Of a DNA stretch of 64,000 nucleotides, positions 35,930 through 44,997 are shown in pieces (positions within the stretch are counted from its first letter, which is position 1; the number at the start of each line of letters is the position of its first letter). Both the position numbers and the translations under genes were made by a program. The notes below the pieces were generated by a model. It ran no database searches. It had not been told where the DNA came from and worked only from the letters and a program-made list of their open reading frames with translations. The DNA is taken from positions 62,001 through 126,000 of the forward strand of contig CAVPIK010000029.1 of assembly GCA_963704975.1 (NCBI GenBank), written 5' to 3'. The DNA is from JAGNDO01 sp963704975 (GTDB taxonomy: Bacteria; Chloroflexota; Anaerolineae; Caldilineales; Caldilineaceae).

Positions 35930-38653
35930 TTAGATCAGGCCGAGTTCCTGCGCCCGGCCCACGGCGGCCCGACGGCTGTTCACGTCGAGTTTGCTGTAGA
36001 TATTCTTGGTGTGGGTGCGCAGGGTGTTCAAGGAGATCATCAGGGTTCGGGCGATTTCCGGGCCGCTCATTTCGGTGCCCAATCGCTTCAGCACGTCAAG
36101 TTCCCGGTCGCTCAGCGGCTCGATCAGCGGCTGGTTGATGCGGTGCGCTGACCTCAGGCTCCCCAAAGGCCGCCCGCAGTCGGCGCACATAGACCGGGGA
36201 AATCCCCGCTGCGGCGGCTTCGCTCCAACAGTGTCCGCATCGGGTCGCCTTGGCCCACAAAGATGCGCACATAGCCCTCCGGTTCGGCCAGGTCGAGGGC
36301 ACGGGCCAGGGCTGTCAGGGCCGCGGGGATATCGCTCTTGGGCCTGGTGCGCGAGGGCCAGGGCCACCAGTATCTCAATCACGCTGCCCGTTCGCCCTCC
36401 GGTCTCCGCCGCCTGCAAAAGACGATCCAACAGTCCAAGTGCCAAGTCGTTCTGGTGTTGGGCCATGAGAATTTGGGCCAGGATGATGTGCTCGAATTCG
36501 CTGCAGGTAGCTCAGCTCGTCGTCGACAGAAAGGCCCCGCCCACGCGCCCACGCCAGGGCGTCGGCCAACCGGCCCTGGGCAAGCCACACTTGGGCCTTC
36601 AGCGCCGCAATGGGCCGCACATCGGGAACGGGGGATCGGATAGTAGAGGCCGTGCGGCCTCGTCCAGCAGATCGAGCGCACCGTCCAGATCGCCCTCGTC
36701 CACCTTGAACCTGGGCCTGGGCACGCCGCAGGCGATAGGGCCAATCCCCCAGCCCAGCTTTCTCCCCCAGGGTCTCACTCTTCTGCATTTCTTCTTGGGC
36801 GGCATCCAGAAGTCCCTGCTCCCGGTAAATCTTGCTCAACCCCAAATGGATGTCCGCGGTGCCCGGCGGTGCCGGATCGCCCATGCTGCGCCACAAGCCG
36901 CTTGGCCCGTTCATAGATATTGATCGCCTCCCGAAGACGCCCCTGGGTCACCCGAATATCGGCCAGACCATAGGTGCCGCTGAGGGCGAAGATGGCATTG
37001 CCGGCCTGCTCAAAACTGGCCATGCCATGGGCCAAAGAGTCGTGGGCCAGCGTCCAGATCGCCCATGGCCCACTCGGCCAGCCCCAGGAGGGCGGCGGCC
37101 TGCCCGCGGCTCAAATAGTCATCATCGGGCAGCAGGTCGAGGGCCCGCCGAGCGTGGATCACGCTGCCGGGGATGTCGCCGAGTGCCTGGGCAACGTAGG
37201 CCCAGGCGTTGGCGATGGAGGCGGGCAGGGCCTGGAATTGCTGCTTCGTCCACGACGACCATGGACTCCGCCGGCCCGTCGAGTTTCTGCTCGGCGTCCC
37301 GCAGACGGGCGGCGCCGGCCTCCATCTCCCCGGCGTTGAGCAGCGCCCAGGCATAGGCAACGTTGAGCACGGGCCGGGCGCGCACCAGATCGTCGGGCAA
37401 GGGCCTGCACCCATCCCCGCCAGGCCACGGACTGGAAACGCCCGTCCATGGTCGGCCATGCCAACTCGGCCAGACGCGCCACCCGCTCAAAATCCTCGGC
37501 GGCCAGGGCATGACGAACCGCATCCGCCGGCTCCCCGTTCTCCTCGAACCATTGGCTGGCCCGGAGGTGAAGCGTGGCCACGTCCGCCCCTGGGTTCTCG
37601 ACGTTGGGGCGGCACGTTGGCTCAACCGCTGGCGCAGAAGATCCCCAAAGAGATGGTGATAGCGATACCATCGCCGCTGGTTGTCCAGGGGGATGAGGAA
37701 GAGGTTGGCCTGCTCGATGCGCTCCAGGGTTTCCTGGCCCGATGCCGAGGACGCCGATCTGGGCCCAGCACGGCATCGCACAGGGGGCCGCACAGGCGGT
37801 CGAGGATGGACGTGTGCAGCAGGAAGGTCTGGATGGGTTCGGGCTGTTGGTGCAGGACCTCTTCCAGCAGATAGTCCATCACAAAGCGGTGGCTGCCGGT
37901 GAAGGAGTGGATGAAGTCGGCGGTATCTGCTCGCCCCTGCATGGAGAGGGCCGCCAATTGCAGACCGGCGATCCAGCCTTCGGTGCGCATTTCCAGGGCG
38001 GAAATGTCCTCTTCGGTCAGGTTGAGGCCCATCACCTGGTTGAGGAAGGCGGCGGCTTCGGCGGGGGTGAAGCGCAGGTCGGCGGCGCGCAGCTCGGTCA
38101 ATTGGCCCCGCACCCGCAGCCGGGCCAGGGGCAGGTTTGGATCCTCCCGGGTGGTGATGACCAAGTGCATGTGGGGCGGCAGATGCTCGAGCAGAAAGGT
38201 GAGGGCGTCGTTGGCCGGCTTGGCATCGATCACATGGTAGTCGTCCAGGACGAGGATGAAAGTGTCCGGGATGGCGGCGATTTCGTTGAGCAGGGCCGTC
38301 ATCACCGTCTCGATGGATGGCGGCTGGGGCGTTTGTAGCAGCCCCAACACCTCTGCGCCAAATGTGGCCGGACCGGTCTCGGCGGTGACCGTCTGCAAGG
38401 CAGCGATCAGATAGGCCAAAAAGCGGGCGGGGTCGTTGTCCCCTGCGTCCAACAACAGCCAGCCCACGGGCCGGCCACAGGCAGTGGCCCATTCGCTGGC
38501 CAGGGTGGATTTCCCAAATCCGGCGGGCGCGGAGATGAGGGTCAGCTTGCGGTGCAGCCCCTCGTTCATGCGTTGGATCAGGCGAGGGCGGGCAACGGCC
38601 TTGGGGCGAGCCGGGGGCAGATAGAGTTTGGTGGCGAGAATGGGCGTAGACAT
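35930..38653 (-). CDS. MalT-like ATP-dependent LuxR transcriptional activator, heavily frameshifted
   Basis: A large STAND-type activator (about 900 residues). ATG 38653 (MSTPILATKLYLPPARP) begins the classic MalT-like N-terminus. Walker A is APAGFGKST and Walker B LVLDDYHVI, both in the first 150 residues. The NTPase/winged-helix part continues with ITTREDPNLPLARLR and EGWIAGLQLAALSM. A long helical TPR-like repeat region follows. The C-terminal LuxR helix-turn-helix is LSDRELDVLKRLGTEMSGPE to NSRRAAVGRAQELGLI. I count about ten frame changes between 37,760 and 36,150. It likely binds the 12-bp repeats just downstream of its gene; the effector is unknown. Confidence 0.88.
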
Positions 38654-38740
38654 GGGGCTATCATACAACAGACAGGGCAGTTGCTTCAACCTTGCAAAAT
38701 TAGGCGTCGAACTGAGGGTACAGAATTTCAGTGGATCAAA

Positions 38741-38765
38741 AAAACCCATGCACCGCATGGGTTTT
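38741..38765 (-). terminator. Terminator between the YCII-like and LuxR genes
   Basis: AAAACCCATGC (38741-38751) pairs with GCATGGGTTTT (38755-38765), loop of 3 nt. On the minus strand it ends in TTTTTTTGATCC, a strong U-tract, 27 nt past the stop of the YCII-like gene. Confidence 0.85.
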
Positions 38766-38791
38766 CTTGATCAATCAACGGGATGTCTTCG

Positions 38792-39112
38792 CTACATCGA
38801 CATCTCAAACGTTTCGTACACGGAAATCTGCCCGCCATCGTTCAAGTGCGGATGGTCTTTCACCTTGGCCACGGCGTCGTCCATGGAGTCGGCGGCGATG
38901 ATGGTGTAGCCGGTGATGCCCGTATGGTCAGTCGGCCCGTCGCTGACCCCGTCATTGGTGACCACCTTGGACCCGCTGAAGGGGTTGCCGCCATCCACCA
39001 CCGCGGCCCCCATCTTGCCATACCAGGCCCCCCATGCCGCCATCACTTCGGCGATCATGGCTTCATCTTCTGGCATGGTTCCACCCATGTACAGTAAAAC
39101 AAAGTTGGTCAT
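38792..39112 (-). CDS. YCII/DGPF-domain protein
   Basis: A 106-residue ferredoxin-like barrel protein. NFVLLYMGGTMPEDEAMIAE opens the fold, VVDGGNPFSGSKVV is the loop that carries family catalytic-type residues, and GYTIIAADSMDDAVAKVKDH precedes the final strand. ATG 39112 has AAAAGGGAGAAGGATCA upstream. It lies 90 nt behind the carbamoyltransferase gene on the same strand. YCII proteins near extracytoplasmic or LuxR regulators are common in this phylum; biochemical role unknown. Confidence 0.82.
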   Translation of the reverse strand: MTNFVLLYMGGTMPEDEAMIAEVMAAWGAWYGKMGAAVVDGGNPFSGSKVVTNDGVSDGPTDHTGITGYTIIAADSMDDAVAKVKDHPHLNDGGQISVYETFEMSM

Positions 39113-39203
39113 TGATCCTTCTCCCTTTTGAAAGTACCTCTCCCAAAGCGAACTTGCTCGGCCATGATAGCACGTTTGTTCTAGGAATGAAAGGTAAGCT
39201 GGA

Positions 39204-40041
39204 TTACGCATTTTTGTGCAATACAAAGGCGATGAGCGCTTTTTGGACTTGATACAGATAGCGTTTCTGGGCATACCCCGCAAAATAATGCGAGTCGATG
39301 ACCTCGGCATGGATCTCTTGCGCCACGTTGAAGGGCGGACAGGGGATCACCCAGGCGTCCGGCTTGGCCACGGCCAGATCGGTCAGGGTCAACTGGAGGG
39401 ATGGGTCGGTGAAGCCCTGGGGCCAGGCGTCGGTCAAGATCACGTCCGCACCGGTCAACCCGTCCTTTTTGATGTGGCTGATCTCGATGCCCGGCGGCAT
39501 GTCCGGCGTGGGGCCAGGGGGCAGAACATGGACCATGTCCAGCCCCATCACCTGCCCAAGCCGCTGCCACGAGGTCAAGACGTTGGTGGGCGGCCCCAGG
39601 AGGCAATAGCGCAGGCTGCGGAGGTCGCCCTTTTCCTTCTTGATGGAATAGAGATCCGCCAGCACCTCGCACGGGTGGGCCGTGGCCGGTCATGGCGTTG
39701 ATGACCGGCTTGGCGCTGCTGGCGGCAAAGGCGGCCATGCGCTCGTGGTCCCGATCCCGCAGGATGTAGAGGTCCATCCAGCTGTCCATATAGCCCGCCA
39801 GATGGCGAACGGCCTCCCCAGTTTTGAGCAGATTGGGCACCTCGACCGGGGTGATGCCCAGATCAACCAGGGCCTTGGTAAAGGTGGCCCGCGTCCGAAT
39901 GCTGTTGCCCTCAAAGGAAACGCAGGCGGTCAGGCCTGTTTGGCGGGGGAAGGTTAGGCTTTCGGAGCGGTCGGCAAGGTCGAAGATCTGGTCGATCTCC
40001 GCGGGCGAGAGATCGTTGACGGTGATGATGTCTTTTTTCAT
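39204..40041 (-). CDS. Ornithine/aspartate carbamoyltransferase-like protein, frameshifted
   Basis: Predicted carbamoyl transfer to an unknown amine. The carbamoyl-phosphate site is SFEGNSIRTRATF (SxRTR, near residue 40). After one frame shift near 39,688 the second motif reads AHPCEVLADL (HPxQ-type with Glu). The C-terminal half has GLDMVHVLPPGPTPDMPP and VILTDAWPQGF. The motif HCLP, which in true OTCases binds ornithine, is replaced by IPCPPFN. ATG 40041 is the likely start. Not likely to be the housekeeping argF. A truncated copy is at 28,140-28,413. Confidence 0.78.
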
Positions 40042-40080
40042 GGGTGTCCTTCGACGCGCATCAGATGGTACAAACCATTT

Positions 40081-40139
40081 GGTTGAGTTTGTCATGGTTA
40101 GGTCTCCTTGAAAATGGATAATCGGTGTGATTGCTCTAC
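40081..40139. repeat. 59-nt block identical to 29,371-29,429 (SDR gene 5' end and leader)
   Basis: The block holds the ribosome site, the ATG and first codons (MTNST) of the SDR gene whose intact copy begins at 29,385. Here the rest of that gene is deleted and about 35 nt of unrelated sequence separate the remnant from the carbamoyltransferase start. Confidence 0.9.
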
Positions 40140-40145
40140 ATTTTC

Positions 40146-40176
40146 AGAATACACCTTGACACAGTGTCAATGTCAA
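40146..40176 (-). promoter_or_regulatory. MerR-type promoter
   Basis: On the minus strand TTGACA (40176-40171), an unusually long 19-nt spacer, and TATTCT (40151-40146). The spacer contains the perfect dyad TTGACAC-A-GTGTCAA (40156-40170, plus-strand writing). A 19-bp spacer with a central dyad is the diagnostic layout of promoters activated by MerR-family proteins. The merR gene ends 16 nt upstream. Confidence 0.85.
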
Positions 40177-40191
40177 GACCCAATTTTCGTT

Positions 40192-41065
40192 CTATTCCTG
40201 TGCCGCAATGGGCACTTGGAGTTCGATGACGGCACTGTCTACCACGTCGCCGTCCGGGTGGGCGGGGCCGGAGAGGTGGATCTCCCGCAAGGGGCCGGCG
40301 ATGCGATGGTTGTGCAGGCCGACCCATTGCAACAGGGCCAGGACCGGGAGGGTCAGTTCTTCGTATGTGCCTTCGTAGATCAGGCAGGCGCACAGATCCG
40401 CGCCGGGCACTTCTCGAAAGCCGATGAGGTCGTGGCGGGGCGGTCGGGCAATCAAATTCGTGGCCACGGACCACGGCGACTTCCGTGTCCAGGTCTGCCT
40501 CGGCATAGTCGTCGTTGTGGTAGAGGGTGACTTCCGGGGAGAGGGGCGTCACCCCCAGTTGGGCCAGGCCGGCGTAGAGGGAACGATACATGGATTCGCA
40601 ATAGATAGCCCATCTCCATCACGCTGGGCACCACTTGGCGCAGGGAGGCCACGGGGATGGGGTCCACGGGCTTGACCACGATCTCGTAGGGCAGGGGCTG
40701 GCCTTCCTGCTCGATCTGGTGCAGCGGGCCTCAACGCTGAAGAGCCGGGCCTGGTTGGCCTGCAATTCCTGCTCGATCTCCGCCCGGCGCAGGATCAACA
40801 TCCCCCGCAGCCGTTCCCCATTCACCCCGCCCTGCTGATCCAGCAGATCCCCGATCTGTTCCAAGGAAAAGCCCAGATCCTTCAGGGCGATGATGCGGTT
40901 GAGCCGGGCCAACTGGTCCACGGTGTAGTAGCGATAGTCCGTGAAACGATCCACTTGGCTGGGCTGAATCAACCCCAGTTTGTCATAGTGGCGCAACATG
41001 CGGGGCGATACTTGGGCCAGCTTGGAAAATTCACCGATTTTGTAGAGGGCAGGTTGTGGGTGCAT
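40192..41065 (-). CDS. MerR-family regulator with GyrI-like effector domain, frameshifted
   Basis: The winged helix-turn-helix is intact: LYKIGEFSKLAQVSPRMLRH (residues 7-26), DRFTDYRYYTVDQLARL, then the dimerisation helix. A BmrR/GyrI-type ligand-binding domain follows (ASLRQVVPSVMEMGYLLRI, YRSLYAGLAQLGVTPLSPE, TLYHNDDYAEADLDTEVAV, CACLIYEGTYEELTLPVLAL). Frames change near 40,730, 40,600 and 40,470. The ATG lies 3 nt after the acyl-CoA dehydrogenase stop, so it is in that operon. It should act on the dyad promoter at 40,146-40,176. Ligand likely a small hydrophobic or cationic compound. Confidence 0.88.
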
Positions 41066-41068
41066 GGC

Positions 41069-42223
41069 TTACAGCCCCAAGGATCGCCCGATCACTTCCT
41101 TCATGATCTCATTCGTGCCGCCGTAGATGGGTTGGGCGCGGGCGTCGACGAAGGCCCGGGCCACGAAGTATTCCCGCATGAGGCCGTAGCCGCCGTGGAG
41201 TTGGAGGCAGCGGTCCAGGGCGCGGCTTTGCACGTCCGTGCACCAATATTTGGCCATAGCCGCCTTCTCCGGGGTGAGGGTGCCGGCCACCAGATCCAGG
41301 ATGCACTGGTCGATGAAGGTGCGGGTCACTTCCAACTCCGTGGCGATTTCGGCCAGGACGAAGCGGGAGTTTTGGAAGGTGCCGATGGGCTTGCCAAAGG
41401 CCGTGCGCTCTTTGACATAGCGCAGGGTGTGGGCCAGCACCGCCTCGGCGTTGGCCACCGCGCCCACGGCCAGGGTCAGCCGCTCCTTGGCCAGCCCCTG
41501 CATCAGATACGAGAAGCCCTTGCCCTCCTCGCCCAGCAGATTTTCGGCGGGCACCCGCACGTTGACGAAGAAAAGTTCGGCCGTGTCCTGGGCGTGCATG
41601 CCGATCTTGTCCAGGTTGCGCCCCCGCTCGAAGCCGTCCATGCCCCGCTCCACCACCACCAAACTCATGCCGCGAGAGCGCTGGCTGGGGTCGGTCTTGA
41701 CCACGACGATCACCACGTCGGCCAAAATGCCGTTGGAGATGAAGGTCTTCTGGCCGTTGACGATATAGTGATCCCCTTGATCATCCGTGGCCCGCACCGC
41801 GGTGGCGCGGATGCCTTGCAGATCGCTGCCCGCCCCCGGCTCGGTCATGGCGATGGCGACGATGCCCGTGCCGTCCACCGCGCCGGGCAGCCAGCGGGCC
41901 TTTTGGGCCTCCGTGCCCAGGCGGGTGATGTAGGGCACGGCCATGTCCGAGTGGACGGCGAAGCCCACGCCGTTGGCGTTGGCCCGGGCCAATTCCTCGG
42001 CCACCATGGCGCTGAAACGATAGTCCGGCTCGCCCATGCCGCCGTATTCTTCGGGCACATCCATGCTCAAAAAGCCCAAGGCTCCGGCGGCGGCCCAGAT
42101 GGATCGGGGCACGATCCCTGCGGTCTCCCATTCTTCGTGATGGGGCACAATCTCTTTTTCGACAAAATTGCGCAGGGCGTTGCGAAACATGAGCTGCTCG
42201 GCGGTCAAAAGGTGGTCGCGCAT
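41069..42223 (-). CDS. Acyl-CoA dehydrogenase (long-chain-type)
   Basis: An intact 384-residue FAD flavoprotein for the first step of beta-oxidation. Motifs: IAMTEPGAGSDLQGIRATAV (FAD/substrate signature, near residue 120), NGQKTFISNG, and QLHGGYGLMREY near the C-terminus. The final motif is IYGGTNEIMKEVIGR, with Gly where short- and medium-chain enzymes place the catalytic Glu, as in long-chain enzymes whose base lies elsewhere. ATG 42223 (MRDHLLTAEQ) chosen; an upstream ATG would add low-complexity sequence. It precedes merR by 3 nt. Confidence 0.92.
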   Translation of the reverse strand: MRDHLLTAEQLMFRNALRNFVEKEIVPHHEEWETAGIVPRSIWAAAGALGFLSMDVPEEYGGMGEPDYRFSAMVAEELARANANGVGFAVHSDMAVPYITRLGTEAQKARWLPGAVDGTGIVAIAMTEPGAGSDLQGIRATAVRATDDQGDHYIVNGQKTFISNGILADVVIVVVKTDPSQRSRGMSLVVVERGMDGFERGRNLDKIGMHAQDTAELFFVNVRVPAENLLGEEGKGFSYLMQGLAKERLTLAVGAVANAEAVLAHTLRYVKERTAFGKPIGTFQNSRFVLAEIATELEVTRTFIDQCILDLVAGTLTPEKAAMAKYWCTDVQSRALDRCLQLHGGYGLMREYFVARAFVDARAQPIYGGTNEIMKEVIGRSLGL

Positions 42224-42400
42224 GGGCGGGTCTCCGGGATGAAAGGGGGAATGGGTTGATGGGTTGATTTGTGGGCGGCTGGGGGAGTGGGCAGTTGTGG
42301 GCAGGATACCGCCAAGGGAGGTTTTCGGCAACTTCGAGGCGGGGGATGTGGGGGTTAGCCACGAAATGAGACTTTTGTCACATTATGGCAGAGCAGACGA

Positions 42401-42431
42401 TTGTCAGAGGGGCCGGGGATCGTGCTATACT
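42401..42431 (+). promoter_or_regulatory. Probable promoter of nrfHA
   Basis: TTGTCA (42401-42406), 19-nt GC-rich spacer, TATACT (42426-42431) with an extended TGC before it, about 90 nt upstream of nrfH. The suboptimal spacer suggests an activator is needed. I see no clear FNR or NarL box. Confidence 0.55.
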
Positions 42432-42522
42432 TCACGCAGAATTCACCTTGTTTTAATCTTGTCTTCATGCAAGAAGAGTTTCTTTTCGTCCGCTCAAAAA
42501 TCAGCCAGTTCGGAGACGCTTC

Positions 42523-43008
42523 ATGAATCGGTCATCCAATCCACTTCCCTCGTCGCCCGCAGGCTCGGTGCGCTTCTGGCAGGTCAGCCTCTTTGCCGTC
42601 ATGGGCATCATGATCGGCCTGGGGGCCTTTACCTTTAACTATGCAGAGGGGTTGTCCTATTTCTCCACGGATCCCGCTGCCTGTGTCAACTGCCATATCA
42701 TGCGGGAGCAATTTGACGCCTGGAACCATTCCAGCCACAAGAATGTTGCCGCCTGCAACGACTGTCATGCGCCCCACGACCCCGTGGGCAAGTTGGTGGT
42801 CAAGGGCATCAACGGCTGGAACCACAGCCTGGCCTTCACCACGGGCAACTTCCCAGATCCGATTCGGATCAAGGGCATGAATGCCAAGGTGGCCCAGGAT
42901 AATTGTGTCTATTGTCATGCGGATCTGGTCAGCCAGATCCATCAAGAAGAACCAAACAAGCAAGAAACCTGTATCGCCTGTCACGGCAATGTGGGGCACG
43001 GCAAATAG
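42523..43008 (+). CDS. nrfH: NrfH, membrane tetrahaem cytochrome c quinol dehydrogenase
   Basis: A 161-residue NapC/NirT-family subunit that passes electrons from menaquinol to NrfA. One N-terminal helix (VSLFAVMGIMIGLGAFTF) anchors it outside the membrane. Four haem motifs are visible: CVNCH, CNDCH, CVYCH and CIACH. The first is followed by IMREQFDAWNHSSHKN, typical of NrfH. It lies 51 nt upstream of nrfA on the same strand. Intact. Confidence 0.95.
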   Translation: MNRSSNPLPSSPAGSVRFWQVSLFAVMGIMIGLGAFTFNYAEGLSYFSTDPAACVNCHIMREQFDAWNHSSHKNVAACNDCHAPHDPVGKLVVKGINGWNHSLAFTTGNFPDPIRIKGMNAKVAQDNCVYCHADLVSQIHQEEPNKQETCIACHGNVGHGK

Positions 43009-43059
43009 TGCAACGTCATCATACCAATCTCAAACCCGTCTATTGAAGGAGAGAAGTCC

Positions 43060-44390
43060 ATGCTAAAATCTCTGTTTTCTCGCCAGAGTCTGATCTATGT
43101 CCTGTTGACCCTGTTTGTTGCCGCCGCCACCTTTGCCGTGGTGGCTGTGCTCTTTAACATCAGCGACCGTAAAGAAGAGGCGACCCAATATCCCTTGAAG
43201 GTGGTCGAAATCTCCGCGACCGAATTGGACCCGGCCGTGTGGGGGGCTAACTTCCCCTACCAATACGATAGCTTCAAGCGCACGGAAGAGGATTATGGCT
43301 CCACGCCCTTTGGCGGCTCCACGCCCTATAGCAAGCTGGAACGCTACCCGGAAATGATCCGGCTGTGGGCGGGCTACTCCTTCGCCAAGGACCACAACGA
43401 GGAGCGGGGCCACTTCTACGCCCAGATCGACCAGGCGGCCACCCAGCGGGTCAAACTGGTCAGCCAGCCCGGCGCGTGCATCAACTGCCACTCGGCCGAG
43501 GTTCCCCAATTGATCGAGGAGATGGGCTGGGAAGCCTTCAACAAGACCCCCTTCGACGAGTACGAGGGCATGTTGCATCTGGGCAGTTCCTGCGCCGATT
43601 GCCACAACCCGGACACCATGGAACTGCGCCTGACCCGCCCCGGCCTGATCAATGCCCTGGCCGCCAACGGCGTTGACTGGACCCAGGCCAGCCGCCAGGA
43701 AATGCGCTCCCTGGTCTGTTCCCAATGCCATGTGGAATACTACTTCCAGGGTGACAACAAGCTGCTCACCTTCCCGTGGACCGGTGGCATGAACGTGGAC
43801 GCCATCTCCGACTACTACAACGAGGCCGGCTTCAAGGACTTCACCCACGCCGAGACCGGTGCCCCCATGATCAAGATTCAGCACCCGGAAACCGAGTTGG
43901 CCAGCACGGGTCTGCACGCCCGATCCGGTGTGGCCTGCGCCGACTGCCACATGCCCTATGTGCGTGAGGGCAGCGTCAAGGTCTCGGACCACTGGCTGCG
44001 CAGCCCCCTGACCAACCTGGAACAGGCCTGCCAGACCTGCCACAACATCCCCGCCGAAGAGCTGGCAAGAGCGGGTGACCATCATCCAGAACACCACGGC
44101 CTCCCTGCTCCGCCGCAGCGAAGACGGCGCTGATTGCCGCCATCGACGCCATCGTGGCCGCCAAGGAAGCCGGAGCCTCGGACGAAGCCCTGGTCGAGGT
44201 GCAGCAATTGCACCGGGAGTCCAGCCTGCGTTGGGACTTCATCTCTTCGGAGAACAGCACGGGCTTCCACAGCCCCCAAGAGTCCGCCCGGGTGCTGGCC
44301 GAGTCCATCGACATGGCCCGCCAGGCCGAGCAAAAGGCCACGGAACTGCTCCTGAGCCTCACCCCAGCCCAGGCCAGCGCCATCAAGTAG
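43060..44390 (+). CDS. nrfA: NrfA, ammonia-forming cytochrome c nitrite reductase (CxxCH type), frameshifted near end
   Basis: Reduces nitrite to ammonium with six electrons, outside the cytoplasmic membrane. Signal/anchor helix LIYVLLTLFVAAATFAVVAV, then five haem motifs: CINCH (residue 140), CADCH (178), CSQCH (220), CADCH (293), CQTCH (324). The first, normally the active-site CxxCK, is CxxCH here. Active-site neighbours are kept: Arg in EMIRLWAGY, Tyr in CHVEYYF, His in MIKIQHPETEL. Frame changes near 44,065 and 44,128; the helical C-terminus ends TPAQASAIK. ATG 43060 has GAAGGAGAGAAGTCC upstream. Confidence 0.95.
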
Positions 44391-44418
44391 GACCGGCGTA
44401 CCAGCTAGGTCATCAATT

Positions 44419-44475
44419 GACAGAAAAGATGGGAGCCGGACACAATGCATTGTGTCCGGCTCCATCTTTTCTGTC
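44419..44475. terminator. Long near-perfect hairpin downstream of nrfA
   Basis: GACAGAAAAGATGGGAGCCG and onward pairs with the mirror sequence ending TTTTCTGTC (arms of about 28 nt, one bulge, centre ATGCAT). The U-rich TCTTTTCTGTC closes the stem. Probably a terminator, possibly a dispersed palindromic element. Confidence 0.7.
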
Positions 44476-44502
44476 CTGAATTAGCAAAGAGGAAGTGATC
44501 CC

Positions 44503-44997
44503 ATGACCCAAGTCCCGCCCGTCTCCGCCGCCCTGACCGCCCTGGGCATCCCCCACCGCATCTTTGCCCACACCAACCCGGTCCATTCCCTGGAACAGGC
44601 CGCGTCCGAACGGGGACAGTTGCCGGATCAGGTGATCCGCAGCCTGCTCTTCCGCCTGGGCGAGGGGGATTTTGTGATGGCCCTGGTCGCCGGACCAGGC
44701 CAAATCTCGTGGAAATCCCTGCGCACCCACATGGGCCAGTCCCGCCTCACCATGGCCGAGCGGGACGAAGTGCTGCGGGTGACCGGCTACCCCATCGGCG
44801 CGGTGGCCCCCTTTGGCATGCCCCAGGCCGTGCCCATTCTGGTCGATCCCAGCGTCACCGTCCACGCGGAAATCTCCCTGGGCTCCGGCATCCGCAACAC
44901 CGCGGTGATCCTGGCCAGCGAGGATCTGATGCGGGCCTTGGGCAACGTGCAGACCGCCAACGGGGCTAAGCTTGAGGTAGTTGATCTGCTGGAGTGA
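44503..44997 (+). CDS. YbaK/EbsC-family aminoacyl-tRNA deacylase
   Basis: An intact 164-residue editing-domain protein that hydrolyses mischarged tRNA (Cys-tRNAPro or similar). Fold markers: VSAALTALGIPHRIFAHTNP, the central VIRSLLFRLGEGDFVMALVAG, and VAPFGMPQAVPILVDPSV with the GxPF-like loop conserved in the family. The start ATG 44503 has AAAGAGGAAGTGATCCC upstream. It converges with and overlaps the next gene by 32 nt. Exact tRNA specificity unknown. Confidence 0.9.
   Translation: MTQVPPVSAALTALGIPHRIFAHTNPVHSLEQAASERGQLPDQVIRSLLFRLGEGDFVMALVAGPGQISWKSLRTHMGQSRLTMAERDEVLRVTGYPIGAVAPFGMPQAVPILVDPSVTVHAEISLGSGIRNTAVILASEDLMRALGNVQTANGAKLEVVDLLE

Noticed and set aside
39204..40041. Housekeeping argF
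   Set aside because: HCLP motif is absent, no arg genes are near, and the gene lies in a duplicated, regulator-controlled accessory block.
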